Positions 24,758 through 34,111 of a stretch of 64,000 nucleotides of DNA are shown one piece after another (position 1 is the first letter of the stretch; each line of letters begins with the position of its first letter). Source of the stretch: Mycolicibacterium litorale (GTDB lineage Bacteria; Actinomycetota; Actinomycetes; Mycobacteriales; Mycobacteriaceae). The position numbers were made by a program, and so were the translations under genes. The stretch lies in the NCBI GenBank assembly GCA_002007745.1, contig CP019882.1, positions 4,092,001 through 4,156,000 of the forward strand, read 5' to 3'. The notes below the pieces were generated by a model, which was not told the DNA's origin, ran no database searches, and saw only the letters and a program-made list of their open reading frames with translations.

Positions 24758-26293
24758 ATGTTGCTCGGCGATGTTGCGGCGGCCTCGGCAGATGTCGGTG
24801 CGACGACGTCGCGGCTGGCCAAGGTGGCGCGCATCGCCGAGCTGCTGGCACGGATCGCCGAGCCGCGGGTGGTCGCGATCGTGGTGTCGTGGTTGTCCGG
24901 CGAGTTGCCGCAACGTCAGATCGGGGTCGGATGGGCTTCGTTGCGGGCGCTGCCGCCACCCGCCGACGAGATGTCGCTGACGGTGTCAGGGGTCGACACC
25001 ACGTTCACCGAGATCGGCTCGGTGGCGGGCAAAGGGTCGCAGGCCCGGCGCACCGAACTGATCGGTGGCCTGTTCGCCGCCGCCACCGAGACCGAGCAGG
25101 TGTTCCTGCGCAGGTTGCTCGGGGGTGAATTACGCCAGGGCGCCCTGGTCGGGGTGATGGCCGACGCGGTCGCCAAGGCCGCCGGGTTGCCCGCGGCCGC
25201 GGTTCGCCGCGCCGCCATGCTCGGCGGAGACCTGCCCGCCGTCGCGGCGTCGGCACTGACCGGCGGCGAGGCGGCGCTGCGCGACTTCACCCTTCGGGTC
25301 GGCCGGCCGGTTGGCCCCATGCTCGCCCAGACCGCGGCAGATGTGACCGAAGCCCTCCAACGCCTCGGCGGTGAAGCCGTTTTCGAAGCCAAGCTCGACG
25401 GTGCGCGGGTGCAGATCCACCGCAGCGGCGACCAGGTCACCGTCTACACCCGCAGCCTCGATGACGTGACCGCCCGGTTGCCCGAGGTGGTCGAGGCGAC
25501 GCTGGCTCTCCCGGTCACCGACCTGATCGCCGACGGCGAGGCCATCGCACTGCGACCCGACAACCGTCCGCACCGATTTCAGGTCACCGCCTCCCGATTC
25601 GGACGGTCCGTCGACGTGGCCGCAGCCAGAGCGGCGCAGCCACTGTCGGTGTTCTTCTTCGACATCCTGCATCTCGACGGCGTCGACCTGCTCGACGAGC
25701 CGACCCACGCCCGGGCCGCCGCGCTCGACGCGATCGTGCCGACCGAACAGCGCGTAGACCGGCTCGTCACCACCGATTCCGCTGCCGCGCAAGCATTCCT
25801 GGACACCACCCTGGCCGCCGGACACGAAGGGGTGATGGCCAAGTCAGCGGCGTCACCCTACGAAGCGGGCCGCCGCGGCGCGGGCTGGTTGAAGGTCAAA
25901 CCCGTGCACACCCTGGATCTGGTGGTGCTCGCGGTGGAATGGGGCTCGGGACGGCGCACCGGCAAACTGTCCAACATCCACCTCGGTGCGCGCGATCCAC
26001 ACAACGGTGGCTTCGTGATGCTGGGCAAGACGTTCAAGGGGATGACCGACGCGATGCTCGAGTGGCAGACGGCGCGGTTCACCGAGCTGGCGACCGGAGA
26101 CCTGGACGGCTACGTGGTGCCGGTGCGGCCCGAGCAGGTCGTGGAGATCGCCTTCGACGGCGTCCAGGGCTCCAGCCGCTATCCGGCCGGGATGGCGCTG
26201 CGCTTCGCGCGGGTACTGCGGTACCGCGACGACAAGGGGCCCGCCGAGGCCGACACCGTCGACACGGTGCGAGCCTTCTACGAGCGTCACTAG
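24758..26293 (+). CDS. ligB: ATP-dependent DNA ligase LigB
   Basis: A 511-aa ATP-dependent DNA ligase. The N-terminal DNA-binding domain (about 1-200) is followed by the nucleotidyltransferase core with catalytic Lys in motif I, FEAKLDGARVQIH, then motifs near YTRSLDDVTARLPE, LIADGEAIAL, VFFFDILHLDG, GHEGVMAKS and GWLKVKP, and an OB-fold to the end. It matches LigB (Rv3062, 507 aa) in length and neighbourhood. It seals nicks using ATP and is dispensable in mycobacteria, where NAD-dependent LigA is essential. The SD is TGGAGA before ATG 24758. Its 3' end overlaps the convergent gene by 4 bp. Confidence 0.95.
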   Translation: MLLGDVAAASADVGATTSRLAKVARIAELLARIAEPRVVAIVVSWLSGELPQRQIGVGWASLRALPPPADEMSLTVSGVDTTFTEIGSVAGKGSQARRTELIGGLFAAATETEQVFLRRLLGGELRQGALVGVMADAVAKAAGLPAAAVRRAAMLGGDLPAVAASALTGGEAALRDFTLRVGRPVGPMLAQTAADVTEALQRLGGEAVFEAKLDGARVQIHRSGDQVTVYTRSLDDVTARLPEVVEATLALPVTDLIADGEAIALRPDNRPHRFQVTASRFGRSVDVAAARAAQPLSVFFFDILHLDGVDLLDEPTHARAAALDAIVPTEQRVDRLVTTDSAAAQAFLDTTLAAGHEGVMAKSAASPYEAGRRGAGWLKVKPVHTLDLVVLAVEWGSGRRTGKLSNIHLGARDPHNGGFVMLGKTFKGMTDAMLEWQTARFTELATGDLDGYVVPVRPEQVVEIAFDGVQGSSRYPAGMALRFARVLRYRDDKGPAEADTVDTVRAFYERH

Positions 26294-26964
26294 CCCCGCG
26301 GTATGGGTTGGTCGTCCTCACGGGTGCCGAAGACCCCGAAGGCGTGCACCATGTCCTCGACGGGCGCGGGTGACCACTGCCACGCGGCGATCTGGCGTCG
26401 GGAGCGACGGCTGTAACTGGCGCGCAGCAGTTCGTAGCCGTCAACCCGCAGCGATGTCGCCGGCGGCCCCGAACCGCACCTCCAGTGTTGCCCCACCTCG
26501 TCATGGATCAACAGAGAACTGCCGTGCCGCAATTGTTTTCGCAGGTACAACATCATCACTTCCAGCAGCGGCTGCCAATGTTCGCGGCTCACTCGGGCCA
26601 GCCCCAACGCCTCGTGCAGGTCCGATTCATGGCAGATGGCGTCAACGGCGAGGTTGGGTCCGTACAGCTGGTCGTCGGTCACGGTGGCATCAGCGGCCAC
26701 GCCGATGCGCTCCCACTGCGACATCAGTTCGCCGGTCGAGGTGTGTCGGCGTTCCTCGACGTGCCTGGCCGTCCAGCGGTCGGTGGTCACCCCGTCCAAT
26801 CGTCCGGCGACCGCGTCGGCGGCGCCCCCGACCAGATGCGCCAACAACTCGTGCACCGTCCACTCCGGCGTGGCGGGCACCTGTCGCCGCAGTTGCTCCT
26901 CGTCGAGCGTGGCAGCGATCTCCCGCACCCGGCCGCGGGCCGCGCGATACATCTGCTCCAGCAT
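26290..26964 (-). CDS. Maleylpyruvate isomerase/mycothiol-dependent enzyme (DinB_2) family protein
   Basis: A 224-aa protein starting at ATG 26964; the upstream open frame overlaps the next gene and is not coding. The N-terminal DinB-like four-helix bundle (about 1-145) includes VPATPEWTVHELLAHLVGG with the metal-binding His, and DAICHESDLHEALGL with HxxxLH-type ligands. The C-terminal region (about 150-224) is the small domain of mycothiol-dependent maleylpyruvate isomerase-like proteins. The reaction is unknown; the family commonly uses mycothiol as a cofactor in actinobacteria. It lies 14 bp after the flavin monooxygenase gene on the same strand. Confidence 0.8.
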   Translation of the reverse strand: MLEQMYRAARGRVREIAATLDEEQLRRQVPATPEWTVHELLAHLVGGAADAVAGRLDGVTTDRWTARHVEERRHTSTGELMSQWERIGVAADATVTDDQLYGPNLAVDAICHESDLHEALGLARVSREHWQPLLEVMMLYLRKQLRHGSSLLIHDEVGQHWRCGSGPPATSLRVDGYELLRASYSRRSRRQIAAWQWSPAPVEDMVHAFGVFGTREDDQPIPRG

Positions 26965-26978
26965 GCGACGCCTCCGTC

Positions 26979-28418
26979 TCAGTGGGCGGTGTTCCGCGAG
27001 AAAGCCGGCCGCCGGCGCCTGGCCTGACCGGCGATACGGCTCAGCGCCGCACGGGGGGCAGCCGTGGCACGGCAGTGCGGGCGCGGATTGCGGATGTTGG
27101 CCACGGCGATTCGCGCGAGGAACGCCGGTTCCCGCAGTCGCGCGGGCGAATCGATGAGTCCGCGGACCCGCAACATCCGCTCCGTCACGGCGATGTCCGC
27201 ACTTCCGGCGCGCAGCGCCGCTCGTTGCACCCAGCCATTCAGGCGCCGCCGCACGGACCCTTCGGCGGCGGACGTCGATCGCTGGTCGGTCGCCCGGTTG
27301 GCCGCCCAAACCGGCGCGATGTGTCGGGCGGCGGCCCGATAGAAGCGCCGGGCCAGGTCGGTATCACCGGCACGCAGACACTCCCGCAGGACGAGCGCCT
27401 GCACCGCCGCCATTGTCATGCCCTGGCCATGAAGCGGATTGAAGCTGCAGAGTGCGTCGCCCAGAATCACCAGGCCTGCCGGCACCTGTGGCATCCGGTC
27501 GTAGCGTCGCCACACCCCGGCGGTGTTGCGGGAGATCGACGTCGCGCCGATACAGGTCGCGCTTCGGACGCCGGCCATGATCTCCGCCGGCAGCAGCCGC
27601 TCGGCCGAGTGCAGCATCTCTGCGAAATCTCTTGGCGGACCGCCACACTCCGCGGGATGGGCGATCGCCAGCATCCAGGTGTCGTCCTCGTGGGCCACCA
27701 ACATCGCACCCGGGGCCCCGCTGCCCTGGTTGACGAATGCCATCCGCGCAGAGATACGCCCGGGCGGAATGCTCAACAGCTGGCTGGAATAGCCGCCGGT
27801 CGGCGGGATCTTGTCTTGCGGCACCGCGCCGAAGCCCGCAGTGGCCAAGAAGTGCGCGGTGCGGCTCGCCCGGCCCGTGGCGTCGACCACCAGATCCGCG
27901 GCCAGTGTCGAGGCCGTGCCGGTGTCGCGGTCGATGATCCGCACACCGGTGACGGTGCCGCCGGCCAGCACCGGGGCCACGATGTTGCGGCGCTGAAGGA
28001 TCGCGATGTTGTCAGACATGCTCACCCGTCGCCGCAGATGGAACTCCAGGAACGGACGGCTCGCCTGGTATGCCGCCAGAGGCCCCGGATCAGCCAGCCG
28101 CCCAGGTGGATTCAGCTCATATCGGCCGATCCGCACGTAGAGCCGGGACAGGTCGTCGCCGTCGTCGACCACAGCCCCGGCGGCCCGGAGTTCGCCGAGC
28201 AGCCCCGGAAACAACTCGCCGATCACCTGAGTACCGCGACTGAGAAAACTGTGCAGGTGCCGCCCCTGCGGCACCCCAGGACGACGCTCGGCATGATCCG
28301 GTAACGCGTCGCGTTCCACGATGGTGACCGTCGCATAGAACTCCGAGAGCACCCGGGCCGCCAACAGCCCCGCCATGCCGGCACCCAGAACCACCGCGTG
28401 CGAACCCTGCTCGGCCAT
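26979..28418 (-). CDS. FAD-dependent monooxygenase (hydroxylase/geranylgeranyl-reductase-like)
   Basis: A 479-aa protein from ATG 28418, chosen for its strong AAAGGAGG site. The Rossmann FAD motif HAVVLGAGMAGLLAARVL with ERD at the end of strand 2 is followed by RPGVPQGRHLHSFLSRG, VVDATGRASRT, and the second FAD motif GDALCSFNPLHGQGMTMA. This is the group A flavoprotein monooxygenase fold, close to actinobacterial proteins annotated as FAD-binding monooxygenase or halogenase-like. The substrate is unknown. The C-terminus (about 400-479) is very basic. It is transcribed with the mycothiol-family gene downstream and divergently from cstA. Confidence 0.8.
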   Translation of the reverse strand: MAEQGSHAVVLGAGMAGLLAARVLSEFYATVTIVERDALPDHAERRPGVPQGRHLHSFLSRGTQVIGELFPGLLGELRAAGAVVDDGDDLSRLYVRIGRYELNPPGRLADPGPLAAYQASRPFLEFHLRRRVSMSDNIAILQRRNIVAPVLAGGTVTGVRIIDRDTGTASTLAADLVVDATGRASRTAHFLATAGFGAVPQDKIPPTGGYSSQLLSIPPGRISARMAFVNQGSGAPGAMLVAHEDDTWMLAIAHPAECGGPPRDFAEMLHSAERLLPAEIMAGVRSATCIGATSISRNTAGVWRRYDRMPQVPAGLVILGDALCSFNPLHGQGMTMAAVQALVLRECLRAGDTDLARRFYRAAARHIAPVWAANRATDQRSTSAAEGSVRRRLNGWVQRAALRAGSADIAVTERMLRVRGLIDSPARLREPAFLARIAVANIRNPRPHCRATAAPRAALSRIAGQARRRRPAFSRNTAH

Positions 28419-28644
28419 TCGGTCGCCTCCTTTGCGGGCGGCCCACCGACTGCCCATGCGCAGCGACGGTACCCCAACTTTAAGAAAAATAAGAGAAACT
28501 TGTGGTTACATTAAGAACCTCCGTTTGAGCCTGGTTCGAGCCGCGAAGGCCGGGCGGCGTTTCCGCGTTCTCCGTACTGGCGATCCCGTGAGTGAAAGGA
28601 TCGGTTCACAGCCAGACGCCGAACGTCTCGCAAGGGAGAACACT
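28419..28644. promoter_or_regulatory. Divergent promoter region and long cstA leader
   Basis: These 226 bp separate the flavin monooxygenase gene from cstA. An AT-rich island at about 28477-28516 (TTTAAGAAAAATAAGAGAAA followed by TTGTGGTTACATTAAG) stands out against the surrounding high GC and is the best promoter candidate. A leader of over 100 nt follows before the cstA start. I could not identify a known riboswitch in it. Confidence 0.4.
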
Positions 28645-30939
28645 GTGGCTTCACCGACCGCTGCGCCGTCGGAACTCATCGAGGAGACCAGGGGCGAGGT
28701 CACCTATATCCGCACGGACAAGGACCTGCCGCCGGTGGCGATCGTGGACCGGTCGCCGATCACGACCCGGCACAAACTGATCTTCGGCGCCGTGGCGGTC
28801 CTCGGGGCGATCGCCTGGGCGATCATCGCGTTCTTCCGCGGTGAGACCGTCAACGCCGTCTGGTTCGTCATCGCCGCGATCTGCACCTATGTCATCGGCT
28901 ATCGGTTCTACGCCCGCCTGATCGAGATGAAGATCGTCCGACCCCGCGACGACCACGCGACCCCGGCGGAGATCTTCGAGAACGGCACCGACTACATGCC
29001 CACCGACCGACGGGTGCTGTTCGGCCATCACTTCGCCGCCATCGCGGGCGCCGGACCGCTGGTGGGCCCGGTTCTGGCCATGCAGATGGGCTACCTGCCC
29101 GGCACCATCTGGATCATCGTCGGCGCCGTTTTCGCCGGTTGTGTCCAGGACTACCTGGTGCTGTCGATCTCCAGTCGCCGGCGCGGCCGCTCACTGGGGC
29201 AAATGGCCCGCGACGAACTCGGCGCCGTCGGCGGAGTGGCCGCCATTGTCGGCGTCCTGGTCATCATGGTGATCCTGCTGGCGGTGCTGGCACTGGTGGT
29301 GGTCGGCGCGCTCGCCGAAAGTCCGTGGGGCGTGTTCTCCATCGCGATGACCATCCCGATCGCCGTCTTCATGGGCCTGTACCTGCGATTCCTGCGGCCC
29401 GGCCGGGTCTCCGAGGTGTCACTGATCGGTGTCGTACTGCTGCTGCTCGCGGTGGCGAGCGGCGGCTGGGTCGCCGGAACCGATTGGGGCGCCGACTGGT
29501 TCACGCTGTCGAAGGTCACGCTGTCGTGGTGCATCATCATCTACGGCCTGGCCGCCTCAGTGCTGCCGGTGTGGTTCCTGCTGGCACCCCGCGACTATCT
29601 GTCGACGTTCATGAAGGTCGGCACCATCGCGCTGTTGGCGGTGGGCATCCTGCTGGCCCGGCCGATCATGGAGGCGCCGGCGGTGTCGAAATTCGCCGAG
29701 AGCGGCTCCGGCCCGGTGTTCGCCGGCTCGTTGTTCCCGTTCCTGTTCATCACCATCGCCTGCGGGGCGTTGTCGGGCTTCCACTCGCTGATCTCGTCGG
29801 GCACCACCCCCAAGCTGCTGGAGAAGGAAAGCCAGATGCGACTGATCGGCTACGGGGGCATGCTCACCGAGTCGTTCGTGGCGATCATGGCGCTGATCAC
29901 CGCCGCCATCCTCAACCAGCATCTGTACTTCGCGATCAACGCGCCGTCGGCGCAGACCGGGACCACCGCCGAGACTGCCGCCACGTATGTCAACGGGCTG
30001 GGGCTGTCCGGCGCACCGATCACCGCCGGCGAACTCACCGACGCGGCCGCGAGCGTCGGTGAGGAGTCGATCATCTCCCGTACCGGCGGTGCTCCCACAC
30101 TGGCGTTCGGCATGTCGGAGGTACTGCACCAGGTGTTCGGCGGGGCCTCGCTGAAGGCGTTCTGGTACCACTTCGCGATCATGTTCGAGGCGCTGTTCAT
30201 CCTGACCACCGTCGACGCCGGCACCCGGGTGGCCCGCTTCATGCTCTCCGACGGGCTGGCCAACCTCGGTGGACCACTGAAGCGGCTGCGTGACCCCAGC
30301 TGGCGGGTGGGTGCCTGGGCCTGCAGCGTCATCGTGGTCGCGGCATGGGGCTCCATCCTGCTGATGGGCGTCACCGATCCGCTCGGCGGGATCAACACGC
30401 TGTTCCCGCTGTTCGGCATCGCCAACCAGTTGCTGGCGGCGATCGCGCTGACCGTGGTGACGGTCGTGGTGATCAAGAAGGGCTTGCTAAAATGGGCCTG
30501 GATCCCCGGCGTCCCCCTGTTGTGGGACCTCACCGTCACCCTCACCGCGTCCTGGCAGAAGATCTTCTCCGGTGATCCGAAGGTCGGGTACTGGACCCAG
30601 CATTTCCAGTACCGCGCGGCTGAGGAGGCCGGCAAGACCGCGTTCGGCTCGGCCAAGAACGCCACACAGCTGCATGACGTCATCCGCAACACGTTCATCC
30701 AAGGCACCTTGTCGGTGGTGTTCGCGGTGCTGGTGATCATCGTGTTCATCGCCGGGGTGATCACGGCCCTGCGTGCCCTGCGCAGCACCAGCCGGCCGCT
30801 CAGCGAAGAGACCCCGGTGCCGTCGAAGATCTTCGGACCGTCCGGCCTGATGGCCACGCCCGCGGAGAAGGAGGTGCAGAAGCAATGGGACGCGCTATCC
30901 GCGCCGCACGCGAAATCCGTTCCTACATCGGCGCGTTGA
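28645..30939 (+). CDS. cstA: Carbon starvation protein CstA (peptide/pyruvate transporter)
   Basis: A 764-aa integral membrane protein starting at GTG 28645, which has AAGGGAGA at good spacing; the size agrees with M. tuberculosis CstA (758 aa). The CstA signature regions include YRFYARLIEMKI, ATPAEIFENGTDYMPTDR, FGHHFAAIAGAGPLVGPVLA, SISSRRRGRSLGQMARDELG and GFHSLISSGTTPKLL. The family imports peptides or pyruvate during carbon limitation. The small ybdD gene overlaps its 3' end, the conserved partner arrangement. Neighbouring ligB completes the Rv3062-Rv3063 synteny. A long, AT-rich leader suggests regulated transcription. Confidence 0.95.
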   Translation: MASPTAAPSELIEETRGEVTYIRTDKDLPPVAIVDRSPITTRHKLIFGAVAVLGAIAWAIIAFFRGETVNAVWFVIAAICTYVIGYRFYARLIEMKIVRPRDDHATPAEIFENGTDYMPTDRRVLFGHHFAAIAGAGPLVGPVLAMQMGYLPGTIWIIVGAVFAGCVQDYLVLSISSRRRGRSLGQMARDELGAVGGVAAIVGVLVIMVILLAVLALVVVGALAESPWGVFSIAMTIPIAVFMGLYLRFLRPGRVSEVSLIGVVLLLLAVASGGWVAGTDWGADWFTLSKVTLSWCIIIYGLAASVLPVWFLLAPRDYLSTFMKVGTIALLAVGILLARPIMEAPAVSKFAESGSGPVFAGSLFPFLFITIACGALSGFHSLISSGTTPKLLEKESQMRLIGYGGMLTESFVAIMALITAAILNQHLYFAINAPSAQTGTTAETAATYVNGLGLSGAPITAGELTDAAASVGEESIISRTGGAPTLAFGMSEVLHQVFGGASLKAFWYHFAIMFEALFILTTVDAGTRVARFMLSDGLANLGGPLKRLRDPSWRVGAWACSVIVVAAWGSILLMGVTDPLGGINTLFPLFGIANQLLAAIALTVVTVVVIKKGLLKWAWIPGVPLLWDLTVTLTASWQKIFSGDPKVGYWTQHFQYRAAEEAGKTAFGSAKNATQLHDVIRNTFIQGTLSVVFAVLVIIVFIAGVITALRALRSTSRPLSEETPVPSKIFGPSGLMATPAEKEVQKQWDALSAPHAKSVPTSAR

Positions 30940-31076
30940 TGGGCGACAGCCACTACCGCCGCTATGTCGAGCACCGCGGCCGCACTCACCCGGGCGAGCC
31001 CGTGCTCAGCGAGGCCGAGTACTGGCGGATGCGCCACAACCAAGCTGACTCCAACCCGACTGCCCGCTGCTGTTAG
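30885..31076 (+). CDS. ybdD: YbdD/YjiX family small protein (CstA partner)
   Basis: This 63-aa protein is encoded with a 55-bp overlap of the cstA 3' end in another frame. The family pattern is visible: GDSHYRRYVEHRGRTHPGEP, SEAEYWRMRH and the C-terminal NPTARCC. YbdD/YjiX proteins are always paired with CstA/BtsT-type carriers and are needed for their activity or assembly in enterobacteria. The ribosome binding site GAAGGAGG is inside cstA just before the ATG, indicating coupled expression. Confidence 0.93.
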   Translation: MGRAIRAAREIRSYIGALMGDSHYRRYVEHRGRTHPGEPVLSEAEYWRMRHNQADSNPTARCC

Positions 31077-31138
31077 CCGCCGCGCACAGCGCGAAAGCAC
31101 ATCGGCAGCCGCCATGACGTTACTGTCGGCGGCCGGCG

Positions 31139-31759
31139 TCAGCAGGCGTCGAGAACCGCGTCGCAGAACTGGCGGGTGGCCGCGATCAGCCGGGCGTTCG
31201 GTTCGTCGACGCCGTCGGCCCAGGCGGCCGCGTCCTCCGGCGTGCGGCCCCCGTCGATATGACGGCGGACCAGTCGTGCCCGGCGAATCTCGGCCGGGCA
31301 GTCGACGTAGTAGAGCCGGTCCAGCAACGGGCGCACATCGGCCCAATCACCCTCGGGCAGTCCGAGATAGTTGCCCTCGGTGACGACCAGCCGGCTGTTG
31401 GCGGGCACGACGTGGCCGGCTGCCACCGGCTCGTCGATGCCGCGGTCGAAGGCCGGGACGTAGACGTCGCGGCGACCGTAGTCGTCGACCACCCGATGCA
31501 GGGTGGCGACGTAGCCGGCGGCGTCGAAGGTGTCCACCGCACCCTTGCGGTCTCGCCGGCCCAATCGGTCCAGCGCGGCATTGGACAGATGGAAGCCGTC
31601 CATCGGCAGATACGACGCACCCTCGATCGACCCGACCAGCGTGTGCGCCAGCGTCGACTTGCCGGCACCGGGCGCTCCGACCAGACCGATCACCAGCCGT
31701 CGCGGCGCGGCCTCGAGCCGCGCCGACACGTCGGCGACCAGGACCTCAGTGACAGACAC
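31139..31759 (-). CDS. P-loop nucleoside/sugar kinase family protein (uridine kinase-like)
   Basis: A 206-aa protein from GTG 31759. Walker A is IGLVGAPGAGKST (about residues 22-35); then come LPMDGFHLSNAAL with the DGFH motif typical of uridine/pantothenate-kinase-like P-loop enzymes, VVTEGNYLGLPEGDW, and a lid RRARLVRRHIDGG. Such proteins occur beside sugar and polyol operons in actinobacteria and may phosphorylate a sugar rather than a nucleoside. It follows the polyol operon on the same strand but is separated from it by 144 bp containing a strong hairpin, so it may have its own promoter or be expressed by read-through. Confidence 0.8.
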   Translation of the reverse strand: MSVTEVLVADVSARLEAAPRRLVIGLVGAPGAGKSTLAHTLVGSIEGASYLPMDGFHLSNAALDRLGRRDRKGAVDTFDAAGYVATLHRVVDDYGRRDVYVPAFDRGIDEPVAAGHVVPANSRLVVTEGNYLGLPEGDWADVRPLLDRLYYVDCPAEIRRARLVRRHIDGGRTPEDAAAWADGVDEPNARLIAATRQFCDAVLDAC

Positions 31760-31833
31760 GATGGTGCCCCAACCTACCCTGACCAGACGAAAGGCCCGGC
31801 CCCTTGTCCAGGGACCGAGCCTCTCAGTGTCAC

Positions 31834-31867
31834 GTCTCGGTGGGCGGCACCCCGTGCCCACCGAGAC
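31834..31867 (-). terminator. Perfect 12-bp-arm hairpin downstream of the polyol operon
   Basis: GTCTCGGTGGGC (31834-31845) and GCCCACCGAGAC (31856-31867) are exact reverse complements around a 10-nt loop. It begins 37 bp past the derI stop. There is no U-tract, as is common for mycobacterial intrinsic terminators. It probably ends or attenuates the 40.8-31.9 kb transcript before the kinase gene. Confidence 0.6.
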
Positions 31868-31903
31868 TGTTCCCAGGTGCTCGAAGCTTCAAACACCCCA
31901 AGG

Positions 31904-32371
31904 TCACTGCGCGACGGGCTCGTAGCCGCAGATGGCCTCGACCTTCTCCGCCGAGGCGCTGCCCGGGTCGAACTGATAACCCAGCCACTCGCGCGCCAGC
32001 CGGCGCGCCAGTTCGAGGCCGACCACCCGCTGGCCGAAGCACAACACCTGCGCATTGTTGGACAGCACCGAGCGTTCCACCGAAAAACTGTCGTGGGCGG
32101 TTACCGCCCGGATACCGGGCACCTTGTTGGCACTGATCGCCACGCCCAGCCCGGTGCCGCACACCAGCAGCGCCCGGTCGGCCTTGCCGTCGGCAACCAT
32201 CCGGGCCGCGGTCACCGCGACGTGCGGGTATGCGGTGTGATCCTCGGCGCCGACACCGACGTCGATGACCTCGGCGACCCGATCATCGGCGCGCAGATCC
32301 GCCTTGAGGGCCTCCTTGTATTCGAATCCGGCGTCGTCGGCACCGACGACAATCCGTAGTCGCTCACTCAT
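31904..32371 (-). CDS. derI: RpiB-family isomerase, probable D-erythrulose 4-phosphate isomerase
   Basis: A 155-aa RpiB/LacA-family sugar-phosphate isomerase: IVVGADDAGFEYKEAL at the N-terminus, HTAYPHVAVTAARMV, the active-site VCGTGLGVAISANKVPGIRA with catalytic Cys, and SNNAQVLCFGQRVVG. ATG 32371 overlaps the derK stop (ATGA). In M. smegmatis, RpiB-type DerI converts D-erythrulose 4-phosphate to D-erythrose 4-phosphate in threitol/erythritol catabolism, with the same DerK partner and ABC importer. Assignment to that reaction rests on context; a pentose-phosphate isomerase role is less likely in this operon. Confidence 0.8.
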   Translation of the reverse strand: MSERLRIVVGADDAGFEYKEALKADLRADDRVAEVIDVGVGAEDHTAYPHVAVTAARMVADGKADRALLVCGTGLGVAISANKVPGIRAVTAHDSFSVERSVLSNNAQVLCFGQRVVGLELARRLAREWLGYQFDPGSASAEKVEAICGYEPVAQ

Positions 32372-34111
32372 CCGTTGTCTCCCTTGGCTGTCAGCGTGAA
32401 GCACTCCGCGACGGTGCGGGCGCACATGGCCAGCGAGGTCGCCCCGCATCGGGGGTCCCGACGCTGCGGTCGGCCAGCGGCCGGGCCCGGCCCACCTTCG
32501 GGCGCAGTTCCGCGGTGTCGCGCGCGGCCGCGGTGGCGACCTCCGCGGCCGAACGCCAGGCGTCCTGCCACATCTGCCCCGCCGCGACCTGCCGTTCGAG
32601 CTCCTCCACGAACGGCAGCAGCGCGTCGAGCATCGTCTTGTCTCCGGGGGCGGCTCCCCGAGTTCAATCAACGCGTTATAGCCGTCGCGCATGCCCGCGG
32701 CCACCGCGCCCGAATCCGGACGACCGGTATCGCCGAGCCGAGCACCCAGTGCGCTGAGCAGAGCTCCCCACAGCACACCGGACGTGCCGCCGGCCTTGGC
32801 CGCCCACTGGGTACCCGCTGCGGCCAGCACCGACCCCTGTCCGGCACCGTGGGCGACGGCATCGCCGGCCGCCGCGCGCGCGGCGGCCGACCCCTTGACC
32901 ATGCCGCGGCCGTGGTCACCGTCGCCGGCCACGGCGTCGATGCGGCCCAGCTCCTCTTCGGCGTCGGCGAGCATCGATGCCATGGCGTCGAGCGCCCGCG
33001 CGACCAACTTGCCGCCGGCGCGGCCGTCCTCATCGGACAGGTCAGCCAGATCCACCTTGGCACCACCGACCGTGGCGTCACCGGAGCGCCGGGTTCCGCT
33101 GTCGCGGTCCAGCGCGCCGGCGCCCTTCTTGTAGGCCGGGGTGTCCGCCGGCGCGGTCCAATACCGCTCCAGGTCCTCGTCGAGCCACATCACCGTTAGC
33201 GAGCAGCCGGCCATGTCCAAGCTGGTCACCAGCTCCCCCACTTCGGGCTCCACGATCTCGTAGCCGCGCTCGCGCAGCAGCCGGGCCACATCGGCCCACA
33301 CCACGAAGAGCTCCTCGTACTTGGTTCGGCCCAGGCCGTTGAGGATCACCGCGATTCGCTGTGATGCGTCCTGCGGGCCGTCGGCCAACACCCCGTCGAC
33401 CAGGGTCGCGGCCAGTTCCGCTGCGGTCGGCATGTCCTGCTCGGCGACGCCGGGCTCACCGTGGATACCCAGGCCCAGGCCCATCTTCCCGTCCGGGACG
33501 GTGAACAGCGGGTCGTGCGCGCCGGGCAGCGTGCAGCCGTCGAACGCCACCCCGAGGGTGCGGGTGGCGGCGTTGGCGGCCTGCGCCGCCCGCACCACCC
33601 CGGCCAGATCCAGTCCTTCCTCGGCGGCCGCACTGGCGCACTTGAAGACGGTGAAATCGCCTGCGATACCGCGTCGTTTGGTCTCCTCGCCCTTGGGCGC
33701 GCTGGCCACGTCATCGGTGACGGCGAAGTACTCGGCGTCGATCCCCTCACCGCGCAGCTGACTCACGGCGAGCCCGAAGTTCATCACGTCGCCGGCGTAG
33801 TTGCCGGTGGTCAGCAGCACACCGGCGTCACCGTGCGCGGCCCGCGCCACCGAGGCCGCATCCTCGGCCGACGGCGAGGTGAAGATATTGCCCACCACCG
33901 CGCCGTCGGCGAAACCGGGGCCGACGGTCCCGCAGAAGGCCGGGTAGTGGCCCGAGCCGCCGCCGATCACGACGGCGACCTTGCCGGGCCTGGTCTCGGT
34001 GGCGCGCACCACCCCACCGGGCACACCGGTGACGTAGGAGGCGTTCGCGTCGAGGAAGCCGGCCAGCATGTCCTCGGTGAATCGGGCCGGGTCGTTGAAC
34101 AGTTTGGTCAT
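32368..34111 (-). pseudogene. derK: DhaKL-type kinase, probable D-erythrulose kinase, with two frameshifts
   Basis: The N-terminal DhaK domain is intact (residues about 1-330: GGGSGHYPAFCGTVG, TGNYAGDVMNFGLA, GIHGEPG with the His that binds the ketose). A DhaL ATP-binding domain follows (AVAGDGDHGRGM, AGGTSGVLWGALLSAL). After DGYNALIELG the frame is lost at 32656-32659, resumes as MLDALLPFVEELERQVAAGQ, and is lost again at 32442-32445 before ATSLAMCARTVAECFTL. One extra C in each run restores a 581-aa protein ending in ATGA overlap with derI. Two independent 1-nt deletions in C runs suggest sequencing error. Dihydroxyacetone kinase is an alternative function. Confidence 0.8.

Noticed and set aside
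32368..34111. A fused kinase-isomerase protein (DerK-DerI) in one frame of 735 codons
   Set aside because: The apparent fusion is produced by the two frame breaks; the true frame of derK ends in a TGA overlapping the derI ATG.
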